A DNA stretch of 64,000 nucleotides from Cyclobacteriaceae bacterium (GTDB taxonomy: Bacteria > Bacteroidota > Bacteroidia > Cytophagales > Cyclobacteriaceae): contig JAEUTZ010000004.1 in NCBI GenBank assembly GCA_016787725.1, positions 124,001 through 188,000 of the forward strand, written 5' to 3'. Below are positions 8,389-18,227 of the stretch, piece by piece (positions within the stretch are counted from its first letter, which is position 1; each line of letters starts with the position of its first letter). Position numbers and translations under genes: made by a program. Below the pieces are notes generated by a model. That model saw only the letters and a list, made by a program, of their open reading frames with translations. It did not search any database and was not told the origin of the DNA.

Positions 8389-9930
8389 ATGGCAAATCCG
8401 GAAGACAATCTTTTTAAAAATGTAATCTCCCATGCGAAAGAGTATGGGTTTATTTTTCCCTCCAGCGAAATCTATGACGGGCTTAGTGCGGTTTATGACT
8501 ATGGTCAAAACGGATCGGAACTAAAGAATAATATCAAAGAATATTGGTGGAAATTCATGACGCTGCTTCACGATAATATTGTGGGTATTGATGCAGCAAT
8601 TTTTATGCACCCTACCACCTGGAAGGCATCCGGTCACGTGGATGCTTTTAACGATCCGATGATCGATAACAAGGACTCAAAAAAGCGGTACCGTGCGGAT
8701 CAATTAATTGAAGGGGTGATCGAAAAACTGGAGGAGAAGATTGAGAAGGAGGTTGAAAAGGCAGCTAAACGCTTTGAAAATTTCGATCGGGCCATGTTTG
8801 TCAGCACCAATGCCCGGGTGGTGGAGTACCAAAAGAAGATTGATGAGATCAACACGCGCATGAAAGATGCGCTCAGCCGGAGTGACATGGCCGATTTGAA
8901 GCAGTTGGTCATTGATTTGGACATTGCCGATCCAATTTCCGGAACCAAAAACTGGACAGATGTGCGCCAATTCAATTTGATGTTCTCCACTGAAATGGGG
9001 TCTGTGGCCGAGGATGCGAATAAGATTTACTTGCGTCCTGAAACAGCGCAGGGAATTTTTGTCAATTTTCTGAACGTTCAAAAAACCGGCCGGATGAAAA
9101 TTCCATTTGGGATTGCTCAGATCGGAAAGGCATTTCGAAACGAGATTGTGGCCCGGCAATTCATCTTTCGCATGCGGGAGTTCGAGCAGATGGAGATGCA
9201 GTTTTTTGTGAAGCCGGGCGAAGAGATGAAATGGTATGAGTACTGGAAGGAGAAGCGCTTGAAATGGCATCAGGCGTTGGGATTAGGAAATGACAACTAC
9301 CGATACCATGATCATCTCAACCTGGCGCACTATGCCAACGCAGCTTGCGACATTCAGTTTAATTTCCCAATGGGCTTCCGTGAGTTGGAAGGAATTCATT
9401 CCCGCACCGATTTTGATTTAAAGAGCCACGAAAAGTATTCTGGTAAAAAGTTACAGTACTTCGATTCGGAGGACAATCAAAATTACATTCCGTATGTAGT
9501 AGAGACTTCGGTAGGCCTTGACCGGATGTTTCTTTCGGTGCTGGCATCGGCATACCACGAAGAAAAACTGGAGGATGGAAGCGACCGGGTAGTGTTGCGA
9601 ATTCCGCCACCGCTGGCACCAAATAAAGTAGCCATTCTGCCATTAATGAAAAAGGACGGGTTGCCGGAAAAGGCGCAAGAAATCATGAATCTCTTGAAGT
9701 TTGATTTTCGTTGCTTTTATGAAGAAAAAGATGCCATCGGAAAACGCTACCGCAGGCAGGATGCCATCGGAACTCCGTATTGTATTACCGTAGATCACCA
9801 AACGCTGCAGGATAATACGGTAACCATTCGCAACCGGGATACGATGAAACAAGAACGGGTAGCCATTGCCGCAGTGAAGTCCGTAATTCAGGATTCAGTT
9901 TCCATGGCCGAGTTACTTAAACGCATTTGA
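8389..9930 (+). CDS. glyS: Glycine--tRNA ligase (dimeric alpha2 type)
   Basis: The product from ATG 8389 is 513 residues and matches the single-chain class II glycyl-tRNA synthetase. It has the N-terminal FPSSEIYDGLSAVYDYGQNG, motif 2 with PETAQGIFVNFLNV and FGIAQIGKAFRNEI, REFEQMEMQFF, and the C-terminal anticodon-binding domain from about residue 420 (KVAILPLMKK to TIRNRDTMKQERV). It charges tRNA-Gly in the cytoplasm. An internal coiled segment rich in Lys and Glu (about residues 105-150) is normal in this family. It heads a run with an MtfA-like peptidase (2-base gap) and dgt. Confidence 0.96.
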   Translation: MANPEDNLFKNVISHAKEYGFIFPSSEIYDGLSAVYDYGQNGSELKNNIKEYWWKFMTLLHDNIVGIDAAIFMHPTTWKASGHVDAFNDPMIDNKDSKKRYRADQLIEGVIEKLEEKIEKEVEKAAKRFENFDRAMFVSTNARVVEYQKKIDEINTRMKDALSRSDMADLKQLVIDLDIADPISGTKNWTDVRQFNLMFSTEMGSVAEDANKIYLRPETAQGIFVNFLNVQKTGRMKIPFGIAQIGKAFRNEIVARQFIFRMREFEQMEMQFFVKPGEEMKWYEYWKEKRLKWHQALGLGNDNYRYHDHLNLAHYANAACDIQFNFPMGFRELEGIHSRTDFDLKSHEKYSGKKLQYFDSEDNQNYIPYVVETSVGLDRMFLSVLASAYHEEKLEDGSDRVVLRIPPPLAPNKVAILPLMKKDGLPEKAQEIMNLLKFDFRCFYEEKDAIGKRYRRQDAIGTPYCITVDHQTLQDNTVTIRNRDTMKQERVAIAAVKSVIQDSVSMAELLKRI

Positions 9931-9931
9931 C

Positions 9932-10708
9932 GTGAGATTTGCCTTATTGGCAGTGCTGGCGCAACTCTTGTATAAAGCCTATCAGGAGTTGCGCTTTCGT
10001 TTTTATTACGGCCCCATCTTTCACCGGTTTCTCAATCATCGATACGCCTACTATACAGCGTTGCCATGGTCTTTGAAAATGAAGTTTCTGCGCCTGGCGC
10101 GCGATCATTATGAGTACTTCGAGTTTATTCCAAGAGCACCATTGAAATTAACGCGTGCCATGAAAGCAATCATTTCCTGTGCCGCAGCACAACTGATTTT
10201 ATTTCTTCCTTCGAAAGCGTTGTCATATTATAAGCGCATTATCGTTTACCCTGACTATTATAACTCGAGAATAACAAAAAGACGGCATAAGGGTGAAGTT
10301 AATCCCGGATTAAAGACCATCGTTTTCAGCTGGCGGGGCATTGCGGAAGGCTTGAACAGGGAAGATGACGGGATTAATTTACTGCTCCACGAATTTGCCC
10401 ATGCGCTTTGGTTGGAACATAAAATGATTGACCAATATGAAGTACTCGATGTGGAGATAGTTGAAGAAGTGGAGCGCTACGCAGCGCAGGAAATGGCCAA
10501 CCTGCAAGCTGATGAGAATCATTTCTTTCGAAAGTATGCGTTTGACAATATGGAAGAGTTTTTCGCGGTGGCGGTTGAAAATTTCTTTGAGCGTCCGGAA
10601 CCGTTTCAGCAGACACAACCTGAACTTTATCTTATTTTAGCACGGCTTTTTAAACAAGATCCGCTCAAGCTAAAGATGCCCAAAGTGCAAAAGCCTTTAT
10701 TTGGATAA
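9932..10708 (+). CDS. MtfA-like zinc metallopeptidase (M90 family)
   Basis: The 258-residue product contains the zinc motif HEFAH with ligands at His153 and His157 and catalytic Glu154, followed by a Glu/Asp-rich segment, and MFLRLARDHYEYFEF-type and IISCAAAQLILFLP segments typical of the MtfA (DUF980/M90) fold. In enterobacteria MtfA binds the glucose repressor Mlc, but that partner is not expected in Bacteroidota, so the substrate is unknown. The N-terminus is mildly hydrophobic and may anchor the protein. Translation starts with GTG two bases after the glyS stop, so it is likely co-expressed with it. Confidence 0.85.
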   Translation: MRFALLAVLAQLLYKAYQELRFRFYYGPIFHRFLNHRYAYYTALPWSLKMKFLRLARDHYEYFEFIPRAPLKLTRAMKAIISCAAAQLILFLPSKALSYYKRIIVYPDYYNSRITKRRHKGEVNPGLKTIVFSWRGIAEGLNREDDGINLLLHEFAHALWLEHKMIDQYEVLDVEIVEEVERYAAQEMANLQADENHFFRKYAFDNMEEFFAVAVENFFERPEPFQQTQPELYLILARLFKQDPLKLKMPKVQKPLFG

Positions 10709-10724
10709 TGAGTGGACGTAAACG

Positions 10725-12047
10725 ATGATGAACTGGCAACAACTTCTTTCCGGCACCCGGCTCCATCAAAAATCCGATTCGCCAGAATCGACCCGCAGTG
10801 CTTTTGAACAGGATTTTGACCGCATAATTTTTTCACATCCTTTCCGCAGACTGCAGGACAAAACCCAGGTACACCCGTTGCCGGAACATGATTTTGTTCA
10901 TACCCGCCTGACGCACAGCCTGGAAGTTTCCAGCGTTGGCCGATCGTTGGGGAGACGGGTTGGAGAGGTGTTGATTCAGCGCCATGCCGAGTTAGATAGA
11001 TTTTCATCTCATGATTTTGGAACCATCGTTGCCTCGGCATCGCTGGCACATGATTTAGGCAACCCACCGTTTGGTCACTCCGGAGAAGACGGATTAAGTG
11101 ATTTTTTTCTACACCACGAAGGGCGGCAGTACAAGCCTCACTTTACAGAAGCGGAGTGGGCAGACCTCACCCACTTTGAAGGCAATGCTCAGGGGTTTCG
11201 GATTTTAAATAAGAGTCAATACCAGGGGTTGCGATTAACGGTCGCCACCTTGGGTGCATTTACCAAGTATCCCTGTCCGGCATTATTTCCAGCGCGTGAC
11301 AAAAGTCGCAAGAGCCAGAAAAAGTTTGGCTTTTACCAAACAGAACAATCGTTGTTTAAAGAGACGGCTGAACAAGTGGGTTTAATTAAGCAGGGCGAGA
11401 ATACCTGGTGCCGGCATCCATTGGCGTTTTTGGTGGAGGCAGCTGACGATATCTGTTACAACATCATTGATCTGGAAGACGGTTGCCGGCTTGGACTTGT
11501 GTCAGTAAACGATACCATTGAATTACTGGCAGCAATTTTACGAGAAGATTTCTATCCTGAGAAAGCCGCCCGGATTAAAAGCACGGACGAGAAGATTGGC
11601 GTGTTACGGGCATTGGCTATTGGAAAATTGATAACGGATGTCGAGACAGTGTTTCTGGAAAATGAGCCAGCTATATTGACAGGCACTTTTGATCAGGCCC
11701 TCACTGATTTGGGAGCCTACAAAAATGAGTTGAATGCAATCAATGATATTTCTGTTGCAAGAATATATAGGGCCCGCCATGTGGTGGAAATCGAATCGGC
11801 CGGTTTTGAAGTGTTGCCTGGATTGTTGGATGAATTTATTAAAGCTGCCGAACATCTGGTGAAGAAGAATCAGGCCCGCAAATACACGAACCTGGCTCGG
11901 TTGTTACCTCCTGAAATAACGGGCATTATTTTGGCAAATCCAGGTAACACGTACCTGCATTTTCGCGAAGTGATCGATTTCATTTCAGGCTTAACCGACC
12001 GTCACGCACTTTCCCTCTATCGAAAGATCAAAGGGTTTGAACTTTAA
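10725..12047 (+). CDS. dgt: Deoxyguanosinetriphosphate triphosphohydrolase
   Basis: The 440-residue product is an HD-superfamily dNTPase. Visible signatures are FSHPFRRLQDKTQVHPL, FVHTRLTHSLEVSSVGRSLG with an early metal His, and the HD pair in SLAHDLGNPPFGHSGE. Downstream DDICYNIIDLEDG holds the further Asp ligand. It hydrolyses dGTP, or other dNTPs in related enzymes, to the nucleoside and triphosphate, affecting dNTP pools and replication fidelity. It follows the peptidase gene by 16 bases and ends the glyS run; the next gene has its own promoter element. Confidence 0.94.
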   Translation: MMNWQQLLSGTRLHQKSDSPESTRSAFEQDFDRIIFSHPFRRLQDKTQVHPLPEHDFVHTRLTHSLEVSSVGRSLGRRVGEVLIQRHAELDRFSSHDFGTIVASASLAHDLGNPPFGHSGEDGLSDFFLHHEGRQYKPHFTEAEWADLTHFEGNAQGFRILNKSQYQGLRLTVATLGAFTKYPCPALFPARDKSRKSQKKFGFYQTEQSLFKETAEQVGLIKQGENTWCRHPLAFLVEAADDICYNIIDLEDGCRLGLVSVNDTIELLAAILREDFYPEKAARIKSTDEKIGVLRALAIGKLITDVETVFLENEPAILTGTFDQALTDLGAYKNELNAINDISVARIYRARHVVEIESAGFEVLPGLLDEFIKAAEHLVKKNQARKYTNLARLLPPEITGIILANPGNTYLHFREVIDFISGLTDRHALSLYRKIKGFEL

Positions 12048-12117
12048 GATGGTCAACATCCCTCCACGAGCGGGGCAAATCCTGTTTAAGATCAGGAAAT
12101 TTAAAAGCAAAATTCCT

Positions 12118-12125
12118 TAGTTTTG
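12118..12125 (+). promoter_or_regulatory. Bacteroidota -7 promoter element before the RND transporter
   Basis: TAGTTTTG matches the TAnnTTTG consensus exactly and lies 39 bases before the ATG of the transporter in the 117-base gap after dgt. It marks a probable new transcription unit. Confidence 0.45.
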
Positions 12126-12164
12126 GGCCACTTTTAACAAACCTGGTAATCAGGCACTTCAAAC

Positions 12165-14612
12165 ATGTGGACTAAGGTTGCCCAATTTATTATTCGATAT
12201 AGGATGCTCCTCATCGGGATCATTGGGGTAATCACCATGTTCATGGGCTATCATGCGCTAAAAGTGGAAATGAGCTATGAGTTTACCCGAACCGTTCCAC
12301 CCAACGATCCGGACATGGTCTACTTTAACGAGTTTAAGAAACAGTTTGGTGAGGATGGGAACATGATGGCGATAGGAATTAAGGACAGTTCCATCTATCA
12401 GCTCGAGAAATTTGAAAAGCTCCGGCAGTTTAGCAATGATATAAAAAAGATTGAAGGAGTTAATGAAGTATTATCACTTCCGTTCCTCCGGATTATCTTA
12501 AAGGACACCGTGGAGAAAAAGTTCTACTTCGCTTCCTTGTTTTCAGACTCCATTAAAACGCAACAGGAACTGGACAGCCTACTAACCATCGCCCGGGGTC
12601 AAACTTTTTACATGGGGCAATTGGTGAATGTTGATAATGGAGCCACTCTGATATTGGCACCAATGAACAAGGAGTTTGCCAATTCTGCCAGACGGTTAGA
12701 TGTTACTAAGAATTTGATTCGGTTGGGCACAGAGTTTACCGAAAAGACCGGAATAGAAATTCATTATGCCGGGTTGCCTTTCGTGCGGTCGGTGATGGCA
12801 GAGCAAGTACGAAAGGAATTATCCTTCTTTCTCTATCTGTCAGCCATTGTTACCGGTGTTATCATGCTCATCTTCTTTCGGTCGGTGCGGGCTGTGATTT
12901 TTTCCATGATTATGATTGGGGTGGTGGTTGTTTGGACGATTGGAACAATTGTCCTGTTTGGATTTAAAATTAGCTTGTTAAGCGGATTGATACCCCCGGT
13001 GATCGTCACGATTGGCATTACCAATGCAATTTATCTCCTGAATAAGTACCACCTGGAATATGTCAGCCGCCAGAACAAGATGGAGGCAGTTCAGGCCGTA
13101 GTCAAGAAGATGGGACTGGCTACGTTTCTTACGAACCTTACGGTGGCCATTGGATTTCTCACCTTGTTATCGACTGATATTACGATACTCCGTGAATTTG
13201 GAATCGTTGCGGGCATCAACATCATAGCCCTTTTTGTCGTGAGTTTAGTGATGATTCCCGGAATCCTTTCCTGGATGCCGGAACCGACACCAAAGCATCT
13301 TCGTCATCTCAATTTCAAATTCCTGGGCGGTTTTGTAAGCGCCATCGATCTGTTGGTACACCGGCACAGGATGTTTATTTATTCGGCTACGGCCGTGCTT
13401 ACGCTGCTGGCGATCTTTGGTATGACCCGGTTGTATTCGGTGTCGTATATGGTCGATGATATTCCCGAAGACAGTGATATTAAAAAGGATTTAAATTTTG
13501 TTGAGGAAAACTTCAACGGAATTATGCCCTTGGAAATTGAAGTAGATTTAAAGACCAAGCGGAGGAAACCGTTACAGAACTTAAAAATTGTAAAAACAAT
13601 CGATGCTTTTGAGTCATCGCTTGATTCGATTACCGTTACATCAAGACCCATTTCGGTGTTAAGCTTCATCAAGGCTTCACGCCAGGCGTATTATGGTAAT
13701 AACCCGGAGTGGTATGCGTTGCCCACTTCTGACATTGAGGCAAAATACGTGTTGAGTTACCTGAAGGGCCAGACCGACAACAGCGGTTTGTTCAATGCGT
13801 TTGTAGACACAACCTATAGCAAGATGCGGATCTCCATGCAAATGGCTGACATCGGTTCAATTAAAATGGATTCGCTCGTGCATCAGGTGATTGAACCCAA
13901 GGCGGCCAACCTGGTAACCGAATTGAAGAAAACATTGCGTTCAGAAAGTGATACAGTCACGGTTTCCGTTACCGGATCCTCCAAGATATTCATCAAGGGA
14001 AATAAATTCCTGATCGCGAACCTTACTGAAAGTCTAATTCTCGCCTGTGTTTTGATCACCCTTTCCATGGCCATCTTATTTGCAAACGCACGCATGATTC
14101 TGATTTCTCTGATTCCAAACCTGATTGCATTAATGATTACCGCGGGATTGATGGGCTACTTCAACATTCCGCTGAAAGCCAGCACTGCCTTGATTTTCAG
14201 TATCACCTTTGGAATTTCGGTAGACAATTCTATCCGCTTTCTGGCAAAATACCGGCAGGAACTTCTTTCCAGTGGGTTTTTTGTGCCCCGTTCGGTGAGT
14301 GAAAGTATTCTGGAAACCGGCAAGAGCATCATTTACACCTCCATCGTATTGTTTGCAGGCTTTATCATCTTTGCGTTCTCCGATTTCGGGGGCACGGTTG
14401 CTTTAGGATTGTTAACATCCACCACGCTGGTTATTTCCATGTTCACCAACCTGATCTTGTTGCCGGCCTTGATTATGACTTTTGATAAGCCTAAAAAGTC
14501 AAAGGAGCATTTGCCCATTGATGATTTTGATTCCAGTTTCATTGGAGAATTGGAGGAGGAAATCGATCTGAGCAAGATCAAGATTCACGACCGGCAGGGT
14601 TCAGCCGAGTAA
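12165..14612 (+). CDS. RND superfamily (MMPL-type) transporter
   Basis: The 815-residue product has the duplicated RND layout: an N-terminal helix, a large extracytoplasmic loop, five helices (about residues 215-370, including the segment ending in GITNAIYLLNKYH), then a second copy with a loop and helices from about 615 to 775 (FSITFGISVDNSIRFLAKYR). The Asp/Asn-rich motif in the fourth helix of each half is present. The short C-terminal tail is acidic. Such single-component exporters move lipids or hydrophobic compounds across the inner membrane. No membrane-fusion or outer-membrane partner is adjacent. The substrate cannot be predicted. Confidence 0.9.
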   Translation: MWTKVAQFIIRYRMLLIGIIGVITMFMGYHALKVEMSYEFTRTVPPNDPDMVYFNEFKKQFGEDGNMMAIGIKDSSIYQLEKFEKLRQFSNDIKKIEGVNEVLSLPFLRIILKDTVEKKFYFASLFSDSIKTQQELDSLLTIARGQTFYMGQLVNVDNGATLILAPMNKEFANSARRLDVTKNLIRLGTEFTEKTGIEIHYAGLPFVRSVMAEQVRKELSFFLYLSAIVTGVIMLIFFRSVRAVIFSMIMIGVVVVWTIGTIVLFGFKISLLSGLIPPVIVTIGITNAIYLLNKYHLEYVSRQNKMEAVQAVVKKMGLATFLTNLTVAIGFLTLLSTDITILREFGIVAGINIIALFVVSLVMIPGILSWMPEPTPKHLRHLNFKFLGGFVSAIDLLVHRHRMFIYSATAVLTLLAIFGMTRLYSVSYMVDDIPEDSDIKKDLNFVEENFNGIMPLEIEVDLKTKRRKPLQNLKIVKTIDAFESSLDSITVTSRPISVLSFIKASRQAYYGNNPEWYALPTSDIEAKYVLSYLKGQTDNSGLFNAFVDTTYSKMRISMQMADIGSIKMDSLVHQVIEPKAANLVTELKKTLRSESDTVTVSVTGSSKIFIKGNKFLIANLTESLILACVLITLSMAILFANARMILISLIPNLIALMITAGLMGYFNIPLKASTALIFSITFGISVDNSIRFLAKYRQELLSSGFFVPRSVSESILETGKSIIYTSIVLFAGFIIFAFSDFGGTVALGLLTSTTLVISMFTNLILLPALIMTFDKPKKSKEHLPIDDFDSSFIGELEEEIDLSKIKIHDRQGSAE

Positions 14613-14718
14613 GAGGGGGTAGGCCCCAGCTTCCTTCACGGCTTTCATTATCCGAGTTAAAATCTCTCATTTCCAATCCTTAAAATATCCTAAATTGCGC
14701 CCTCTATTTTTAGGCGAA

Positions 14719-17700
14719 GTGAGCAATTACAAGGAATTCAAAGATCTGGACCTGGCCCGGGTGGCCACTGAAATACTTGCTTTCTGGAAGGAAGAAAAGA
14801 TTTTCGAAAAGTCGGTAAGCAACCGCGAAGGTAGCCCCACGTTTACGTTTTACGAAGGCCCGCCTTCCGCCAATGGCACCCCCGGCATTCACCATGTCAT
14901 GGCCCGCACGGTTAAAGATATTTTTTGCCGGTTCAAAACGCTGCAGGGATATCAGGTAAACCGAAAAGGAGGATGGGATACGCATGGGCTACCGGTAGAG
15001 TTACAGGTGGAAAAAGAGTTAGGCATCACCAAAGATGACATTGGCCGCAAGATTTCAGTAGAAGAGTATAACCGGAAGTGTCGCGAAACGGTGATGAAGT
15101 ACAAAGACCAGTGGGACGACCTGACCCTGAAGATGGGCTATTGGGTGGATCTGGAGAAGCCGTACATCACCTACGAAAAGGAATACATCGAATCGCTGTG
15201 GTGGATTCTGAAACAGTTGTACGATAAGAAGTTGTTGTATAAGGGGTACACCATTCAACCCTACTCTCCGGCAGCGGGTACAGGACTGAGCTCGCATGAA
15301 TTGAATTTACCCGGGTGCTATAAAGATGTTAAAGACACTTCTATCGTGGCACAGTTTAAAGTGAGGCGCAATGCGAAGTCGGAGTTTTTGTTTGAAGGAA
15401 CAGATCGTGAAGTCTCAATTCTTGCATGGACAACCACCCCGTGGACATTGCCTTCTAACACCGCCCTGGCGGTGGGCGAGAAGATAAAATATGTTCAGGT
15501 TGATACCTTTAATGCGTATACCTATAAGCCGATTAGTGTTGTACTAGCCAAAGATTTGCTTGGAAAATATTTTTCCGAGAAGAACAAAGAGTTATTGTTA
15601 GAATCTTATAAGCCTGGCGATAAAAACATTCCGTATAAGACCCTTCGTGAATTTACTGGACGGGAATTGATCGGCCTTAGATATGAACAACTCATACCAT
15701 ACCTCCAACCGTTCTACGATGCTGACAAAGCATTTCAGGTGGTGGCTGGTGATTTTGTAACCACCGAGGATGGCACAGGCGTGGTGCATACGTCCCCCAC
15801 ATTTGGTGCCGATGACTTCCGGGTAGCAAAGCAGCATGGTATTCCGGCACTCACCATTAAAGATGAAGCCGGCAATGAAGTGCCGACCGTTGATAAGAAG
15901 GGAAAGTTTATTTCCGAAATCGGAAGGCACCTGGCGGAGGGTGTCAAAAAATTTGGAATCAAAACCCATAAGCCTTTGGGGGTTGATGACTTTTATGTAA
16001 AGAACTACACGAATGAAGATGAAACACATCCGGATTATAAAAACACGGATGTTATTATCTCCATTATTTTAAAAGAAGAGAATAAGGCCTTTAAGGTGGA
16101 GAAGTATGAACATACGTACCCGCATTGCTGGCGTACCGATAAACCTGTTTTGTACTATCCGTTGGACAGTTGGTTCATCCGCACGACTGCGTTAAAGGAC
16201 CGGATGGTTGAACTGAACAAGACCATAAACTGGAAACCGGAGTCAACCGGAACGGGAAGGTTTGGTAACTGGCTTGAAAATCTGGTGGACTGGAACTTGT
16301 CGCGCTCACGGTATTGGGGCACACCGCTGCCCATCTGGCGAACCCGGGACGGGAAAGAAGAAATTTGCATTGGCTCGATCAAACAACTTCAAAGTGAAAT
16401 CGAGCGGGCGAAAGGAGCCGGCTTTCAAAATTCAAAGTTCAAGATTCAGGATTCGGAATTTGATTTACATCGTCCGTTTGTTGACGAAATCACACTGGTA
16501 AGTTCAAAGGGCGAGCCCATGTATCGCGAACCCGATCTGATTGACGTATGGTTCGACTCGGGGGCCATGCCTTATGCTCAGTGGCATTATCCGTTTGAGA
16601 ATAAAGAAATATTCGAGCGAAATTACCCGGCCGATTTTATTGCCGAGGGTGTTGATCAAACCCGCGGCTGGTTCTTTACCCTGCATGCTATTGCAGTAAT
16701 GTTGAGTGAAAGCAGTGATGAAATTAAAGCCGTGAATAAAAAGGTAGGCAATGGTGGAGTTTCATTCAAAAATGTGATTTCCAATGGGCTTGTGCTGGAT
16801 AAAAATGGCAACAAGATGAGCAAGAGCAAAGGCAATGTTGTGAATCCTTTTGAGACCCTTGCCAAGTACGGTCCGGATGTGGTGCGCTGGTACATGATGG
16901 AAAATGCTCCGCCCTGGGATAATCTCAAATTTGATTTTGATGGAATTGTTGAAACACAGCGCAGGTTTTTCGGAACGTTAATCAATACCTATTCTTTCTT
17001 TGTACTCTATGCCAACATCGATGGTTTCGTAAAAGACGAGATGAATAATGTTCCCTTTGGCAAGTTGGCTCCGCTTGATAAATGGATCATCACCAAAGAA
17101 CAGTCATTAATCGAAGAAGTTACTGCAGCCTATAACGAATACGAACCCACCAAGGCGGCTAGAGCTATTCAGGAGTTTGTAAACGATCACTTGTCGAATT
17201 GGTACGTCCGCCTGAATCGGAAGCGCTTTTGGCAACCTAGCTCGGCCAAAGCTACGGACGGTAAACCTGCCGTACTATCAGAAGACAAACGGGCGGCCTA
17301 TGAGACGTTGTACGAGTGTCTCATGGTAACGGCTCAATTGATGGCCCCGATAGCCCCTTTCTTCAGCGAATGGTTATATAAAAATCTGACGGACAACATC
17401 CGGCAACGAGCCCGGGAGTTTAACACACCCTTGCAGTTTGAATCCATTCACCACACGCTTTTGATTAAAGCGGACGACAGACGAAAGGAAGAAGAGTTGG
17501 AGCGATCCATGGGTTATGCGCAGCGGATTTGTTCACTCGTTCATTCCATCCGGAAGAATAGTAAGATTAAGGTGCGTACCCCCTTGCAAAAGGTGTTGTT
17601 ACCGGTTCTGGATGAAAAATTTGCTCAGCGTGTAAAGAGCGTGGAGGCAATAATTAAAGCGGAAGTGAACGTAAAAGAAGTTCAATACATTGACGATGCT

Positions 17701-18222
17701 TCCGGGTTGTTGGTTAAAAAGGTAAAACCCAATTTTGCTAAACTGGGAAAGCAGTATGGTGCGAAGATGAAGGAGGTTTCGGCCGTTATTAATGCATTTA
17801 CACGGGAAGAGATATCCGCAATCGAAAAGAAGGGTGCACTGAACAAGGGCGGTTTTGACCTGGTTTTGGAGGACGTATTGATTTCTTCCGAAGATATTCC
17901 GGGCTGGTCCGTGGCTTCAGAAAACGGGTTAACCGTTGCCCTTGATATTACGTTAACAGACGAGTTGAAGCGCGAGGGGATTGCCCGGGATTTTGTGAAT
18001 CGGATCCAGAATCTGCGAAAGGATATGGGTCTGGAAGTGTTGGATAAAATCTCCATAGAAGTGGAGAAAGACGGAGAAGCTGTTTCCGCGTTGCTTGAGC
18101 ACAAAGATTATATTCGAACGGAAACCCAGGCGCTTTCGTTGGAGGTGAAGGATTCTGTAGCAGGATCCACCGAAGTGGATATGGATGATTTTGTTCTGAA
18201 GGTGAAGATTGCTGTGAATTGA
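14719..18222 (+). CDS. ileS: Isoleucine--tRNA ligase with two in-frame insertions
   Basis: From GTG 14719 the product is 1167 residues, a type-2 isoleucyl-tRNA synthetase. The HIGH-like motif is in GTPGIHHVMAR and KMSKS is at about residues 699-703 (NKMSKSKGN). The CP1 editing domain holds AWTTTPWTLPSN and GTGVVHTSPTFG. The usual start region (NYKEFKDLDLARVATEIL) supports GTG 14719 over the upstream TTG at 14695. Two segments look inserted relative to the family: about residues 569-581 (heptamer array in the DNA) and 838-851 (SSAKATDGKP, encoded by an imperfect hairpin). Both keep the frame, so the enzyme should still work. It is followed directly by lspA. Confidence 0.95.
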   Translation: MSNYKEFKDLDLARVATEILAFWKEEKIFEKSVSNREGSPTFTFYEGPPSANGTPGIHHVMARTVKDIFCRFKTLQGYQVNRKGGWDTHGLPVELQVEKELGITKDDIGRKISVEEYNRKCRETVMKYKDQWDDLTLKMGYWVDLEKPYITYEKEYIESLWWILKQLYDKKLLYKGYTIQPYSPAAGTGLSSHELNLPGCYKDVKDTSIVAQFKVRRNAKSEFLFEGTDREVSILAWTTTPWTLPSNTALAVGEKIKYVQVDTFNAYTYKPISVVLAKDLLGKYFSEKNKELLLESYKPGDKNIPYKTLREFTGRELIGLRYEQLIPYLQPFYDADKAFQVVAGDFVTTEDGTGVVHTSPTFGADDFRVAKQHGIPALTIKDEAGNEVPTVDKKGKFISEIGRHLAEGVKKFGIKTHKPLGVDDFYVKNYTNEDETHPDYKNTDVIISIILKEENKAFKVEKYEHTYPHCWRTDKPVLYYPLDSWFIRTTALKDRMVELNKTINWKPESTGTGRFGNWLENLVDWNLSRSRYWGTPLPIWRTRDGKEEICIGSIKQLQSEIERAKGAGFQNSKFKIQDSEFDLHRPFVDEITLVSSKGEPMYREPDLIDVWFDSGAMPYAQWHYPFENKEIFERNYPADFIAEGVDQTRGWFFTLHAIAVMLSESSDEIKAVNKKVGNGGVSFKNVISNGLVLDKNGNKMSKSKGNVVNPFETLAKYGPDVVRWYMMENAPPWDNLKFDFDGIVETQRRFFGTLINTYSFFVLYANIDGFVKDEMNNVPFGKLAPLDKWIITKEQSLIEEVTAAYNEYEPTKAARAIQEFVNDHLSNWYVRLNRKRFWQPSSAKATDGKPAVLSEDKRAAYETLYECLMVTAQLMAPIAPFFSEWLYKNLTDNIRQRAREFNTPLQFESIHHTLLIKADDRRKEEELERSMGYAQRICSLVHSIRKNSKIKVRTPLQKVLLPVLDEKFAQRVKSVEAIIKAEVNVKEVQYIDDASGLLVKKVKPNFAKLGKQYGAKMKEVSAVINAFTREEISAIEKKGALNKGGFDLVLEDVLISSEDIPGWSVASENGLTVALDITLTDELKREGIARDFVNRIQNLRKDMGLEVLDKISIEVEKDGEAVSALLEHKDYIRTETQALSLEVKDSVAGSTEVDMDDFVLKVKIAVN
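16424..16458 (+). repeat. Five-unit degenerate heptamer array inside ileS
   Basis: Five consecutive 7-base units read TTCAAAA, TTCAAAG, TTCAAGA, TTCAGGA and TTCGGAA. They encode part of QNSKFKIQDSEF, a stretch that interrupts the normally compact link to DLHRP in IleS. The 35-base array does not give a periodic peptide because 7 is not a multiple of 3, so the repeat acts at the DNA level. It resembles short tandemly repeated heptamers known from other bacterial genomes. Confidence 0.7.
17231..17271 (+). repeat. Imperfect hairpin repeat inserted in frame in ileS
   Basis: Nested inverted arms are visible: GGCA/TGCC outside, ACC/GGT in the middle, and TAGCT/AGCTA around a 7-base loop, with small bulges. 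The encoded SSAKATDGKP is foreign to IleS and resembles peptides encoded by interspersed REP-like elements that I recall from other genomes. No second copy was noticed in this window. Confidence 0.55.
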
Positions 18223-18227
18223 AATTC

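Noticed and set aside
8704-9270. Minus-strand frame of 188 codons inside glyS
   Set aside because: The plus frame encodes all glycyl-tRNA synthetase motifs; the minus frame has no recognisable domain.
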